Source of the DNA: Colias croceus
Lineage: Eukaryota; Arthropoda; Insecta; Lepidoptera; Pieridae
Assembly (NCBI RefSeq): GCF_905220415.1
Contig: NC_059553.1
Coordinates: forward strand, 1,386,501-1,450,500
Reading direction: 5' to 3'
Length of the DNA: 64,000 nt
Position numbers and translations under genes: made by a program. Position 1 is the stretch's first letter; every line of letters begins with the position of its first letter. Below are positions 49,877-61,954 of the stretch, in pieces. Under the pieces are notes generated by a model, which saw only the letters and a list, made by a program, of their open reading frames with translations, made no database searches and had not been told where the DNA came from.

Positions 49877-50045
49877 AACGCTTGTTTATGTCGTTTTTCG
49901 TTTTTATCTGGATTGCCTCACTAGTAACTAGGCACTTAGTTACTAAGTAAGTATAAAGTGGTAAAATCTTAAAAGTCTATGTAGTCTAAATCTTAAAATG
50001 ACAAAATTGGTTTCTTAAAAATAAAAATAAAATTCATTTTAAATT

Positions 50046-50264
50046 ACTAGGTTTCCGCCCGCAGCTTCGCCCGCGCAGTCAAAGAAAAACCCGCATAGCT
50101 CCCGTTCCCGTGGGATTTTCGGGATTGCGTCATTTTCCCGGAATAAAAAGTAGCCTATGTCCTTTCTCAGGTATCAAAATATCTCCATACCAAATTTCAT
50201 GAAAATTGGTTCAGTAGTTTTGAGTAACAGACAGACAGTTACTTTCGCATTTATAATAGTAAGG
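50046..50264 (+). repeat. Short interspersed repeat, type A
   Basis: ACTAGGTTTCCGCCCGCAGC head, CCCGTTCCCGTGGGATTTTC, (CAGA)n and a GCATTTATAATAGTAAGG tail. Confidence 0.85.
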
Positions 50265-51719
50265 AAAGGATTGAGCGAGAGATTGAGAAGAGTGGCGAAA
50301 GTGAGTGGCAACTCTATTACTTGTTCGAAAAGATAATTTATTTGTTTGTTCGACAATAATAATCGTAACAACAACGATATTAGGTATATTATACAATTTT
50401 TTACACGTGTTATGTAATAGGTATTGGTAAGAACATAAACTGGATTATAAATCTATTATTTTACACATAGTTGTCACATTTTTGACGGGTTTTTCTATAG
50501 TATTACAATTACATTCCACTCATTGTACAAATAAAGTAATCAACTATTTCCTTAACAGACCGTTTTACGTTTTAATTATAACGTCTTACAAACCATGGTT
50601 TTACATATGAATTTGAACTGTATTGTATTGGAATAAATGTTATTTTTCGTCAGCAAGTTGTGGGTTTATATTGGAGTTTGTAAGCAATTGTTAAACCTGC
50701 TAAGAGTATGAGTCAGCTTTTTCCTAGAAATGTGTAAGGAATTTACTCTCGATACTGTTAAGGAGGCTAATGTGGAAACGACCTATTTATTTTTTAGTGA
50801 ATTACATTTTTCCTTGTTCATATAATATTCATGTGTTAAGACATACATGATTAATAATTATCAACATAATATATTATATTCTGTTTTAATAAATGATTAT
50901 TTGTTTATTAGAAATTTAGAATAAATTTAATATTGGGTAATTGAGTAGATATTTAAATTTTAGATGTAAAGAAAATACATTTATATAAGTAGTTACTTAC
51001 GTATATTATTTTTGAGTGTGTAGGTAGGTGGGTGGGTGGGTGTAACAGTGACAAGGGTGAATTAATTCCCTAATTAGAGATTATAAATATATGAAAATAC
51101 AATTAATTGCCATACGCAATAATTTAAACAATTTTAGGCGGGTGGTCCGGAGAGTCCCGTATGCTAGATTTCCCTTTCATTTTTACTTTTTAGTCCTCGG
51201 CCACACAATACCTGTGCGCAAATAATTGTTTGAAGATCTGTGTATTTGATTGTCGGTTTGGGCCTGTGTAGTTTTCAAACAAATGAACCGATTTGGATCT
51301 TTAGCTTGTTTGTAGAAATACCAGTTATCTCCCGGGTTTTATGGATATATTTCTCAGAATTTTGGTAGCAACGGGAAACTAAAACTTTACTAAGAAGTAA
51401 AATATGTTGATGCGAAATTTAGATAACATACTATTCTGTAATTTATTTAAAATAATTAGGATTTCAAATACATTTTTGAGAGAGGGGGGTTTATTGATCC
51501 ACTGTTTGAAAGATGTACACATAGATCTGGGCCACGGGACTCCCTCATTACAATAAATATAATGAATAAATTATTAATTATTACACACACGAGTTTCTTC
51601 ACCATAATATAAGGAAAGGAGGTAAAAACAAAACTTACTGTAAGGAAACTGCATCCATTTCTCAAAACTTGAATGACTTGTGAAATATTCTTTGGGTTTT
51701 CTGTAGACTATATACGGAT
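50265..51719. other. No gene seen
   Basis: AT-rich spacer with a short (GGTG)n-like run at about 51022-51041. Confidence 0.5.
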
Positions 51720-51818
51720 ATACCTACACTACACAATTTAGGGTATTTTATATAATATATACCTACACTACACAATTTAGGGTATTGTATGTAATATACA
51801 CAATTTAGGGTATTGTGA
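51720..51818. repeat. 39-bp tandem repeat, about 2.5 copies
   Basis: TACCTACACTACACAATTTA followed by GGGTATT recurs at 51721 and 51760, with a partial third unit from about 51797. Confidence 0.88.
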
Positions 51819-52289
51819 AACGTCACACATCACTGATCACGTATTATCTTAGATCATTAAGTAATCTAAGCGTATTATCGTAGGGTTGATGAGTTTTCAT
51901 GGTAAACTTATGTAATTCAGTAATCTAGGTACATATACTTAGTACCTAATTGTTTAACCGAGGTCACAGGAAACAAGTACCTACTTAGGCTGTTGTTTTC
52001 GGAGATTCCATTTCGCTTTCACTTTACCAAAAATGTAAACAAAATAAAAAAAAATCAGCTAGGGCCTACCTGCCTTTTGTCACATAGGTATTTTTGCAAT
52101 TTTTTTGTCTGTCACTCTTCTGTGATCATTTGGGTACTATGTGAAATACCTATTACAGTTTGAATATTTACAAAATAAAAATTAAGATGGTGACACTATG
52201 ACCACCCACTTAACGATACACCCAGTAGTTAAGCAGTCGTAACTTAAAATGACATTAACATTTGTCAGTCTTAATTGCTTACATTGAAG

Positions 52290-53484
52290 GGTTCAACCTT
52301 AGATTACAAAATAAAGTACAGATGGAGCATGACAACCGCCCGTCGCCCTTGTCAAAGAAAATACGAAATCAAAAACAAATACGTCGCTGCACCAGTGCTA
52401 TAGCGCATAAAGTGTCATGCAATACGTCAAAAAGGGTTTGCAATTTTAGTAAAAAAATGCCGTCTTGTGATAATAAAACGCTGTAAAATTTGTTCCCGAA
52501 AACAAAAAAAAAGATAAAACATCGTTTCACAGGTTTTCTGTAGATTATTTGGCTGATTTATTTCTTTAATACGAATAATAATTTTACAGATATGAAGGAA
52601 TACAAAACTTCAACGTATGTTCCCAGTATTTTGAAAATGAATTTGCCATTTTTATTGGTAAAACGGTAAAATGGTTAAAAGATCTTCAGGGTAATGCTGT
52701 TGGATTTTTCGATCGTGAATGTGATTATTTGTATAGTGTACTAAAGGTTCATGATAATTATTAGATTATTTTAATAAGCATAATAGGTACATTATTTTGT
52801 TACTTTTATAAAGCTTAAAAACGTCATAGTCGTTTTCGCTGGCGATTTAATTTATGTGAACTCCATGATGGATATGATGAAAATAAAATGTCCCGTATTC
52901 TCGACTAAAAACTACCGCTATTCGTATTCATATATTATGAAAAATAAAAAATAATATAATTATTATAGAACTTTTAACTAATTTACTTTAATATTGAAAC
53001 TTTTTTATGTAATTTATTTAATAAAAAATTGAATACAATTATTTTGTCAATATACATATAACTTTAGTAGGCAGGTACTTTATGTAATAAAAGAATTTAA
53101 ATAAAAATTAAAACTTGACTTCTCATTTATGTATACATATAGCCTACGTCACTACCGCCACTAACATAATAATTCAGATCATTGCAATGAAACCTCACAA
53201 CTCAAAATCGGTCCAACGGTTGCAACACTGCAGGGCGTGTCAAAGAAATATTATACATACATCCATTAACTCAAAAAACATAACCCTCTTTTTTCTGTAG
53301 TTGGGGAAAAATTTGGGAAATTTTTCAATATCTGGCAACATTACACGCACACAGAATCACCGTGTACGTACAGTGCAGCGGCGAAATGACAGCACACATA
53401 GCTTTATTGAAAATGACGATAAATTATTCGGTTTAGTTCGGCAACGCTCCATCTGTCTTTTATTTTGTAATCTAAGGGTTCAAC
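52290..53484. mobile_element. 1.18-kb DNA transposon remnant, 8-bp target duplication
   Basis: GGTTCAAC at 52290-52297 and 53477-53484 flanks 52298-53476. The ends are inverted: CTTAGATTACAAAATAAAG and the reverse complement of CTTAGATTACAAAATAAAA, with continued similarity (ACAGATGGAGC) to about 32 bp. The 8-bp duplication suggests the hAT or P group, but the CTTAG end is not typical hAT. Interior frames are decayed; one near 52590-52764 ends in ECDYLYSVLKVHDNY and may derive from a transposase. Confidence 0.88.
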
Positions 53485-54110
53485 ATAATATTATCTAACT
53501 CGTAACTTATTATTTGAAAGTTAAATTGTGAACTATACAATAAATTAACGCAGCAAAATACCTGTTATCTGGAGAAATAAATGCTTTATCTACATATATG
53601 AACCACAAAAGCGAATAAAAATAATGGATCTGCAAAAAATTATTAGTAAAAAAAATTTGGATTTAGTACCTAATAACTCAGCCCCCGGAATCACAGACAC
53701 AATAGAAAATCTATTGTGTCGTGGTCAGATCGGGCCGCTCAGGGCTCACTGTATGGCTTTTGGGATAAATTTTCTTCCCGCCTTATCGTGGTTCTTCAAT
53801 ACCATAAAAAATAAGAAATAGGAAATGTAACGCAGTTGCACAAATTTAAATTTCTTTACAACTGCAAGTTGCAACGTATTGCAGTGTACCTACCTACGTG
53901 ATGAGCCGCACGATTTGCTTTGTTGTTATTTTATTTAAATGTTTTATGATTTACACTTTAAGGACAAGTGGAATATAAAATAATGATATAGTGTGTGCAT
54001 TATGTGCATTAAATGTTAGTATGCAATTATCTGGGCGATTTAATAAACCTAATTTTCAACGTGTAAGTACTCCGACGTAGGTATGTCTAAACTGTATTTT
54101 ATAGAGCGTC
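53485..54110. other. No gene confirmed
   Basis: The open frame at 53624-53821 (65 residues, from an ATG; includes NNSAPGITDTIENLLCRGQI) has ordinary composition but no family I recognise, so I leave it uncalled. Confidence 0.45.
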
Positions 54111-54464
54111 GAGTTGAGAGTCGTAATTTTTTTTGTGCTTAGCTATTGTCCTATGCAACCTAAATCAGAAATTTAATCTGTAGGGAACATTAAGTTTTTG
54201 AGTTACGAATTTTTGATAATCGGAAAATTACCATAGAAAGTTACTCCATCTTGATTTTTTCCATAGGACAATAGCAACTGCGTTAAAGACAACCGACTTC
54301 AAACTTGCACTTGCAACATTTAGGTACAAATACAGACATAAATGCTCATAAAGAATCACGTAAATCGGTTCAGAAACCTCGGAGTAATCGGTGTACATAC
54401 CTACATAAAAAAAAACATACCGGCCGAATTGCCTCCTCCTTTTTTTTAATACGACTCTCAACTC
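54111..54464. mobile_element. Nested inverted-repeat elements
   Basis: GAGTTGAGAGTCGT at 54111-54124 is matched by its reverse complement at 54451-54464. Inside, GCTATTGTCCTATG (54142-54155) is matched by its reverse complement at 54262-54275. Between the second and outer arms (54275-54447) lies a copy of the repeat that starts AACTGCGTTAAA and ends CCTCCTCC(T)n. At least two insertions are nested. Confidence 0.7.
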
Positions 54465-54864
54465 CACACCATACAGTTTTACCGCGATGGCAGCTACAAG
54501 TTATTCTGTAAAAAAAAATAATATGTTCAATGATCATTTATTACAAAAAAAAAATATTTTACCTACCTACCTACTTCTTTTTAACGTACGACTACATATT
54601 CTGATTAACATTTTATTATGACTTAGGTACCTATTTATCCTTTTTTTGTTCAGACGCATAACGTCGCATAATTCCCACAGATAAAAAATACTTATAATTA
54701 ATCTGTGGAGCCATATATGTAGAGTTGGCAACACCTGCGTATTTCACGCACGCAGCGAGCGCCTTGTGGGGAAACATTGCAATTTTCCTTGCAAGCCTCT
54801 TTTGTTTAGCAATATTGTTTACGATTTCCGCATCGAACAAAGATAATTGTTTATTTTAATGTCT

Positions 54865-55323
54865 TATCTATACATATAATAAATCTGTAGAAGGGTCAAT
54901 TCTGTACATTGAAAATATTGAAAAAATAAATATCAGGGGGTGTTACTGGATCGATACCAAACCCAAATATGTGATTAAAAAAATTTTTGTCTGTCTGTCT
55001 GTATGTGAAGACATCACGTGAAAACTAACGGTTCGATTTCGATGAAACTTGGTAAAATTATACCTTATTATCCTGGGCGTAAAATAGGATACTTTTTATC
55101 CTGGAAAAATACGTAGAAAAAAAATTAATCTTAATTTTTCAGTTTTATCCATAGACGTTGTTCTGTAGAACCGCGAACACACTTTGCGTATTATTATAGG
55201 CCTAGCCGTACTTGGGTCCAATAGATTTATAAGATGTCATTGTCAGAGTTACTCAAAATGGAGAAATAAACCATCCACGCGAAGACCGACATCCGCGCGG
55301 ACGGAGTCGCGGGCGGAAGCTAG
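54865..55323 (-). repeat. Interspersed repeat with GACTCCGTCCGCGCGGATG head, reverse orientation
   Basis: Minus strand begins CTAGCTTCCGCCCGCGACTC. The far end is ATTATATGTATAGATAAG. It contains (CTGT)n. This is the same general class as types A-C but longer. Confidence 0.75.
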
Positions 55324-55490
55324 TAATTTATATGTATAGTCAATAGTGCACGTGGTGCATAATAATCTATTAATGCATATTGGTTTTGAATAAAAAAAAA
55401 ATAACAAAATCCAAGCATTATAAAAACAATCATTCGCAGTCATTAGCAAATAATATCTACTACAATATTGTATTGTTATCATCTGATATC

Positions 55491-55782
55491 AAATAAAAAT
55501 AACTGCGTTAAAAACAACCGACTTCAAAAACGGAAAAGTAAGAAATAAAAAAGATTTGATATTATTAATTACTACATATTATTTTTATGTGCTATTTACT
55601 AAAAAGGTTTGATGTCGGTGCATGGGCTTAATACTAAGTGCTTAGTGTTTGGCACCGACTTCAAACCTATTTAATAAATAGCACATAAAAATAATATGTA
55701 GTAATTAATAATATCAAATCTTTTTTATTTCTTACTTTTCCGTTTTTGAAGTCGGTTGTTTTTAACGCAGTTATTTTTATTT
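55491..55782. repeat. Near-perfect 292-bp palindrome (foldback)
   Basis: The arms 55491-55621 and 55652-55782 (131 bp each) pair with only about three mismatches seen, around a 30-base loop that itself contains CTAAGTGCTTAG. Each arm starts at its outer side with AAATAAAAATAACTGCGTTA and carries CAACCGACTTCAAAAACGG, the left end of the repeat that continues to 56236. Head-to-head duplication of one transposon end would give this. Confidence 0.92.
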
Positions 55783-56236
55783 AATACTTTTTAGTGTATT
55801 TTTCAACACGAATCAAACGAGCCCAAACTCGATAAAGTTGAGTCAATATATTACTGAGTTCCTATGGCCACTTTCCGATTCCATCATCAGATCAGCTCCA
55901 TGTCATGATAATGTTTCATCGCTATCCAATTTACATTCGTATACAAAATTTCAGCTCAATCGGTTACCGGGAAGTGAATCAAAGTTACTTGCTACATTGA
56001 AATTAAGTCATCGAGTACAGACAAAAATGCTCATAAAATAAAAACTACTAGGCCTAGCCGAATAAAATTTTTATGGGACCAATTCGACACCATCCCGCAT
56101 CGAACAAAAAAAGAATCACGTAAATCGGTTCAGAAACCTCGGAGTAATCGGTGTACATACATAAAAAAAAAAAAAAAAAAAAATATACCGGCCGAATTGA
56201 TAACCTCCTCCTTTTTTTTGAAGTCGGTTAAAAAGG
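55783..56236 (+). mobile_element. Body and right end of the AACCGACTTC repeat
   Basis: Ends CCTCCTCC(T)n GAAGTCGGTTAAAAAGG, the inverse of the AACCGACTTCAAAAA left end seen in the palindrome. It contains AATCACGTAAATCGGTTCAG, shared with the copy at 54275-54447, and an A-run at about 56162-56182. No coding capacity. Confidence 0.75.
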
Positions 56237-56486
56237 GATGTGGATTCTATGCAAAACATAAATTTTATTAGAGTTCACTGAAATTACCATGAATTTCTAA
56301 TGTCCCACTATTACCTACCTCAATATACAGAAGAGGGAAATCTGTTTATATTTAAAATTTGTTACTTTTGTAACATTAAGGACCAAACCACATATTATGT
56401 ATAATATTAATAACTAGTTCCAAACGAAGCGGAGTTTATCCAAACACTTCACAGATTTTCAAATGTTGTTCCTGAAAACCTTGGTA

Positions 56487-56515
56487 TCTATACAAATATT
56501 ATAAAGAGGAAAGGT
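56487..56515 (-). repeat. Left part of a type A short repeat split by the errantivirus
   Basis: ATCTATACAAATATTATAAAGAGGAAAGGT is the reverse-complement tail of a type A copy. It continues at 63887 beyond the provirus. Confidence 0.7.
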
Positions 56516-56800
56516 AGTTACGCATCCACCCCAACCCTCTGTATTAGGTTGAGCAATAGCCTTCCGCTGGCCTCAGCAAGACCACCGGAAAGTTCTTGCA
56601 ATTTAACATAAGCATTCCACATAATGGAAAACATTTGTTTCGCAATAAGGTATCGCTTGTATCATTGCATGTAATTCTGGCATTAACATTTGTGACTCCA
56701 AATCGTCCACTTGTTATAGTTAAATAATTAAATAAGTTTAAGTTTAATTTTATTTTATTTCTTTTTTAAAAAAGTCAAATCGCTCCCGCAAAGTTTAACT
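56516..56800 (+). repeat. 5' LTR of the errantivirus
   Basis: 285 bp; starts AGTTACGCATCC and ends GCAAAGTTTAACT. No difference from 63602-63886 found on reading. Confidence 0.93.
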
Positions 56801-56817
56801 GGCGCAGCCGGTAGGAT
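56800..56817 (+). other. Primer-binding site, tRNA-Ser type
   Basis: TGGCGCAGCCGGTAGGAT, overlapping the last T of the LTR. It is close to the serine-tRNA PBS known in the ZAM/297/17.6 errantiviruses. Confidence 0.75.
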
Positions 56818-57524
56818 AGCCACATAAGGTCTGCATGTCTAGAGGTCTTCAAAATTAGCCCTAGAACATTGCTATAAAGGCCGTGCTATCCTAAAAGAAC
56901 CGAAATATAAATTTGTTAAACGACCACGACAAGGACATGGGATCGACGATCGGTTGGTGAGTAAAACTTTTTGCCATCCTTTCTTATATTCCTATATCCT
57001 TTTTACGAGAGTGTAATTTTGACTTTTAATTATTTTTTTTAACTGTTATTTTGGGATTGAACGTCTCTCACTATAACGGATCTGGTTTTAATATGAAATT
57101 CTATTAAATCAGTAATTAGTTATAACTTATACAATAAGAACTATCGTATTTAATTCTAAGAATTGTCTTGCATAAAACTCTGCACAGACTAATTAGCTAT
57201 AGAGTGTAACTTAAATAAAAGTTTTACATAAGAAAAGTAAATGAATTTTTGCATAAAGAAATATTAATATTAATTGATTTAAATGATCTCAAAATTGATC
57301 GTAAGTCAATTAATAAATTTTATATTTTATATGTGATTCACTTTACTTCAAGTTTTAATTTTTATAGTAATTGATAACATATAATTTTTTTTATTCTGCT
57401 ATATTTTAAGAATTTTTATTATATTGTGTTTTAAATTGATTTCTGTGTGTGTGATTTTTATAATTCGAAATTATTGTAATTGGTTTAATACTTCAGAACT
57501 TTAATTACTCTGTACTTATTTAAC
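56801..57524 (+). other. Errantivirus untranslated leader
   Basis: Lies between PBS and gag. A good 5' splice-site-like sequence (TTG/GTGAGT, cut at 56956/56957) could be the donor for the subgenomic env RNA that errantiviruses make. The rest is AT-rich. Confidence 0.55.
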
Positions 57525-58751
57525 ATGGAAAGCGTAAACGTAATAACAATTCCGAGTGATATGTTAAAGCTTATTCCCCTTTTTGGTGGAGACAAAAGAA
57601 TTTTGAATTTATTCTTTCGAAAATGTGAATATATAATTAATAAATTTAGAGGGCATGAAGAACAGAATATTTACGTTTTACATGCCATAACTAGTAGATT
57701 AATAGGCGATGCCGCCGCGTTATTATCCGAGCGCGAAGACATTAATACTTGGCCCGCTTTAAAGGAATTACTAGAACAGCATTTTGGTGATCCGCGTAGT
57801 GAGGATTGCATAAAAATCTCTCTCGAGTCCTGTAAAATTAAATCCGGCGAAAGTTACCTTGAATTTTGTAATAGGATACAGAATATTCGATCATTATTAA
57901 TATCGAAGGTAAATTTATCGGTAGACACGGAAATTAAACGCGCGAAAATTGCGATTTATAATCATACAGCCCTGAACGTTTTCTTGTATAATTTGCCCGA
58001 AAACATGGTGCGTATTGTTAGACTGAAATCACCTAGTACATTGGAACAGGCTTTAGAAATCGTTTTAGAAGAAGTTAATTTTCACGAGCAATACCAATCG
58101 CGCAATCGTATCCATAGTAATACTACGGTGCCGAAACAAACGCCTAACGTTACGGTGCCCCAATTTTTACAAAATAATCCTCAACAAAGATCTAATTTTG
58201 GGATACCAAATGTACCTCAAAATGCACAACAGGCAAAATTTGGTTTTAAATTTACACCTCAACAACCATTTAATAATAACCCACAGTTCGGGTATAGGCC
58301 TTCATTCAATCAAAATCCACAATTTGGTTATAGACCAACATTTAATCAAAACCCACAATTTGGTTATAGGCCTCCTCAAACTTTTGGTATAACGCCACAG
58401 AATTTTGGTCAAAGACCTCCTCAAAATAACCACTTTGAGACTACTGACGTTTCCATGAGGACAGCACCCCCTCGACCACAAAATATAACTCAGCCAGGTT
58501 TTAGAGTGAACGAAACCGACTTACATAATGACAATTATTACTATAACTACAATCCTTACGACTATACGAATTACTATAGCTATAATCCTTACGACTATAC
58601 CAATTACTATGGCTGTAATCCTTATGATACGAATTACGAATACGATGAGAATGAGATTTATACACCCACTGACGATACTCAAGACATTAATGTGCTTCCG
58701 TCTGATAAAAAAAATTTTCAAACGAAAGCCTCTACCAAGAAAAAATCGTAG
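57525..58751 (+). CDS. gag: Errantivirus Gag
   Basis: 408 residues from ATG. The N-terminal half has the retrotransposon gag fold signature (LIPLFGGDKRILNLFFRKCE at about 13-32, then LKELLEQHFGDPRSED). There is no CCHC zinc knuckle, as in many errantiviruses. The C-terminal half is low complexity: NPQFGYRP-type repeats (about residues 245-290) and NPYDYTNYY repeats (about 345-375), rich in Asn, Tyr, Gln and Pro. Pol lies in the -1 frame directly after, as expected for frameshift expression. No break seen. Confidence 0.88.
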   Translation: MESVNVITIPSDMLKLIPLFGGDKRILNLFFRKCEYIINKFRGHEEQNIYVLHAITSRLIGDAAALLSEREDINTWPALKELLEQHFGDPRSEDCIKISLESCKIKSGESYLEFCNRIQNIRSLLISKVNLSVDTEIKRAKIAIYNHTALNVFLYNLPENMVRIVRLKSPSTLEQALEIVLEEVNFHEQYQSRNRIHSNTTVPKQTPNVTVPQFLQNNPQQRSNFGIPNVPQNAQQAKFGFKFTPQQPFNNNPQFGYRPSFNQNPQFGYRPTFNQNPQFGYRPPQTFGITPQNFGQRPPQNNHFETTDVSMRTAPPRPQNITQPGFRVNETDLHNDNYYYNYNPYDYTNYYSYNPYDYTNYYGCNPYDTNYEYDENEIYTPTDDTQDINVLPSDKKNFQTKASTKKKS

Positions 58752-59404
58752 AATCAAATTGCGATCCAAATCTGAAATTGCCACATATTTATATTTCTGA
58801 AATTAATTCCAAATTTGTGATTGATAATGGGAAGCAAAATTTAAACGCGGACGCTTTATCTAAAATTAGGGTTAACGCTACGAATTCCGATAACGAAAAC
58901 GAATCTATGGTTGTTAATATAGGCGATAGAGACAATAGGCCAAGAACACGTAACGACTCTAGTACAATTACTATATCAGAACGCGATTCTAGTGAAACGA
59001 TATCTATTCCCGACTCTGAAACTCTATCGGCGATGAGTTCTCCTAGAACATGTGACTACCCAGTCAGGTCACCATCTGTAACGTCGAAATCGGATACAGT
59101 TCATTCAGCTAATATTGTAGAATCGTCCGGTATACCTATATTACATGAAGCAATAGACACAAAACCAAATCAAATTTTAGTATATACGTGGTTTAAGAAC
59201 GAAATACAAGTTCACGACCTTTCACGTGAAAAACAAAAGGTTTTAGAAGTTTTCTTGCCTACTAATAACCCGGATCTAGTAAAACAATTTTTAAAAGAGT
59301 ATATTAAACCAAAAGTTAAGTATTTCATTTATTTCGAAGATGATGAACATCGCAAACAGTTTAAGGTAAAAGCACCTAATACGGAGGTATTTCGCAACAT
59401 TTGA
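58742..59404 (+). pseudogene. Errantivirus pol 5' remnant: protease start fused to RNase H end
   Basis: The -1 frame is open from before the gag stop. It shows the beginning of an aspartic protease (LPHIYISEINSKF, then IDNG in the place of DTG, 58820-58831). It runs at once into LNADALSKI, the typical C-terminal end of the RNase H domain. The rest of protease, the whole RT and most of RNase H are missing, a deletion of roughly 2 kb by comparison with the family. About 180 residues of acidic linker follow. The frame then enters the inserted transposon at 59375 and stops at 59404. No reverse transcriptase activity can come from this copy. Confidence 0.85.
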
Positions 59405-60790
59405 AAGTAAGTATCAAAAATAAGCATTTGTAAGTCTTTCTAAAGGTGCCAAACCACTTTATCGTTAAAAGTGGAACTTAAATTTTGTATTGCTGTTGAG
59501 TCTATGTTTATTTTCATGATATTTCTTATTTTAAAAAAATATTTAAATAGTCATGTCGATTTTCCCTAATACGGAGGTATGATTTTGGTCAGAGCCTAAT
59601 ACTGCGGTAGGCGGCTCCTAATACGGAGGGTCAGATATTATATACATTGAAGTTCCGTACAAATAATATTTGTTAAATAATAGGAATGTGTTAGTAAAGT
59701 AAATTGTAAGTTTTTTATTCATTAACCATTGGTTTGATTACGTTGATTCACTTTTAATGTGTTTCATTTATGCTTTTAGTTTTATCGGAAAAAAAAACAC
59801 GCATATCAAATAAGAATCCACAAAAAAAGACACAAAACTTCTTATTTATTTACGCAACCCTAAATCTGATAATTTTAAGTTCTATGAAATAGGGCCGTAA
59901 TAGGAGATCATATATAACCTAATACAGAGTTACCTGGAAATATCTACCACCGTAATAGGAAAACTACTCGTGTTTTTAATAATCCTAATTCTGACCCATC
60001 AAAAATTCGATAAACAAGAGAATGTAAATGCTTATTCAAATGATAACAGTTTTTTGGCTCAGATGTGTAAAACTCAAATCAACAGTTATACAAAATAAAT
60101 GATTTGTGATACATTAAAATACACCTTCCTATTTTTACCCCTTCTAAGAAACAAACATTTTGTACTCAACCATTTTCATATTTAACTGGATTTCTAGTTA
60201 AGAAAACATACCGCAGAATATGGTTTCTAATTTATCAGATTAATAATTATTCCAACTAATCTTGGAATTAATTCAATAAGTAAATCAAATGAAAGTTATA
60301 AACAATTAAACATGCCCAGTATTTTTCCTATTTCGGAGTTATGCCACCGTATTAGGATTAATCTATAAAATTTGTATCGTATTACGGCGGTATTTTATTT
60401 CTTATTTTTTGGGTAGAAAATAACTTACAAATATGAAACAAGCTATTTAAATAGTGAGTGTAATAGTAGGAAAATGCAATAAACAATACATATACAAACT
60501 TGAACGGCTTTTTTATACGAAAAACTTAGTTTATAAATATTAGTGTACTTACTTTTGTTGTTTCGCGTTTGTATGGAAACACCTCTCATGTCGATGCCGT
60601 TACACAGATTGATTGATCTTGTTGTGTTGTCTATGTGCTATACTTGCAAACGTTAGTTAAGTCATGGAGTAATAAATTTGGAATAAATAGCTTACGTTTT
60701 GGTGTACTTAAAATTTATAAAACAGGAATAAAACTCGAAAATAGAAATACCACCGTATTAGGAAGCGATTTTGACTACCGCCGTATTAGG
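59375..60790. mobile_element. 1.4-kb transposon with arrays of a 15-bp terminal motif, inside the errantivirus
   Basis: The left end CCTAATACGGAGGTA (59375) and the right end, reverse complement of CCTAATACGGCGGTA (60776-60790), are inverted. Motif copies with few changes recur: forward at 59565, 59595, 59617 and 59918; reverse at about 59893, 59946, 60342, 60747 and 60776; one mixed at 60378. Forward copies cluster at the left and reverse ones at the right. There is no transposase. The flanks are AGC(A) and AGC(C); no clean target duplication. Confidence 0.8.
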
Positions 60791-61954
60791 AGCCTTTACC
60801 TTACTAGCATTGTCATAGAATTATTTAGAAAGGATACAGTACTGTTATTTGAATGTACGGAGCGTGTAGTTTTTATAGAAGATGAGAAGGAACAAAAGGC
60901 TATTATAATAAAACACCATCAAGGTAAAACGTGTCACCGCGGTATTAAAGAGACTCTAGCAAGTATACGTAGAAATTATTTTTGGCACAATATGCAGGAA
61001 ACTATTTCAGCCCTTATTAATGCTTGTGAAACGTGTTCTAAAATGAAGTATGATCGTAATCCCTTTAAACCCATTTTACAATTAACTCAAACACAGGACG
61101 CGCCGTTCCAAGAAATATTTATTGATATTTTTCAGATAGAAGGAAATTATTATTTAACTATTATCGATGCATTTAGTAAGTTAGGTCAAGCCATTCCAAT
61201 AGACAATAGATCAACGGCAGAAGTAGTGCGTGCACTCATGAAGTATTTTTCGTTTTACGGCACTCCTAGAAAGATTAGTTCAGATCCCGGTAGTGAATTT
61301 AATAATGAGCTAATGAAAGAATTTTTGAATTTACATAAAATTGAGCTTCATATCGGCTCACCTAATAATCCTAATTCAATGGGATTAATTGAGCGTTTAC
61401 ATTCGACCATTAGTGAAATTTATAGATGTGCGAAATACGAAGAGAAATGCACGGATGCAGCATCAGTAATGATGTATTCAATTATTGCCTATAATAGTTC
61501 AATTCATTCAGTTACGGGCTTAACCCCTTTTGAAGTCGTATTTGGTCACACGGATTCAGGTAGCTTATTTAACGCTGATTTCGAGCAGCATTATATACAG
61601 CAATTGGTTAAGGACCATGCAAAACGTTTAAAGGTTCTATATAAACATTTAGCAGAGAAAATGATCGAAACTAAGCAAAAGGTAAAAGATAGGAGAGGTG
61701 GTGAAGATCCAATCAGTCTCCCATCAGGAAAAATTATATTTGCAAAAGACGTTAATAAGCGAAAAAGCAAGGATAAGCCGCGATTCCATAAAGCTAAGGT
61801 TATAGGACAAGGTTCAAGGAACGTTGTACCGATAGAGATTGGTAAAAGGAAGACTAAGGTCCCTATTATAAATGTAAAACGCCCTCCGCAGGTGGTGTTG
61901 GCTGATAGTGATGAGGTCCGCGCTGGCCCTTCGACTACAACCTCTTCTACATAA
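60791..61954 (+). CDS. pol: Errantivirus integrase (pol 3' part)
   Basis: The frame is open from about 60635, but its first ~52 codons are transposon sequence. The viral part starts near 60791. A zinc-binding HHCC module (HHQGKTCHRG..CETCSKMK) lies at 60914-61060. The DDE core follows: FIDIFQ (about 61120), SSDPGSEF (about 61280) and GLIERLHS (about 61385), all catalytic residues present. The C-terminus ends at 61954, overlapping env in another frame. With pol interrupted upstream, integrase could not be made as part of a normal Gag-Pol; expression would need an internal start. Function in trans is unproven. Confidence 0.88.
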   Translation, partial: SLYLTSIVIELFRKDTVLLFECTERVVFIEDEKEQKAIIIKHHQGKTCHRGIKETLASIRRNYFWHNMQETISALINACETCSKMKYDRNPFKPILQLTQTQDAPFQEIFIDIFQIEGNYYLTIIDAFSKLGQAIPIDNRSTAEVVRALMKYFSFYGTPRKISSDPGSEFNNELMKEFLNLHKIELHIGSPNNPNSMGLIERLHSTISEIYRCAKYEEKCTDAASVMMYSIIAYNSSIHSVTGLTPFEVVFGHTDSGSLFNADFEQHYIQQLVKDHAKRLKVLYKHLAEKMIETKQKVKDRRGGEDPISLPSGKIIFAKDVNKRKSKDKPRFHKAKVIGQGSRNVVPIEIGKRKTKVPIINVKRPPQVVLADSDEVRAGPSTTTSST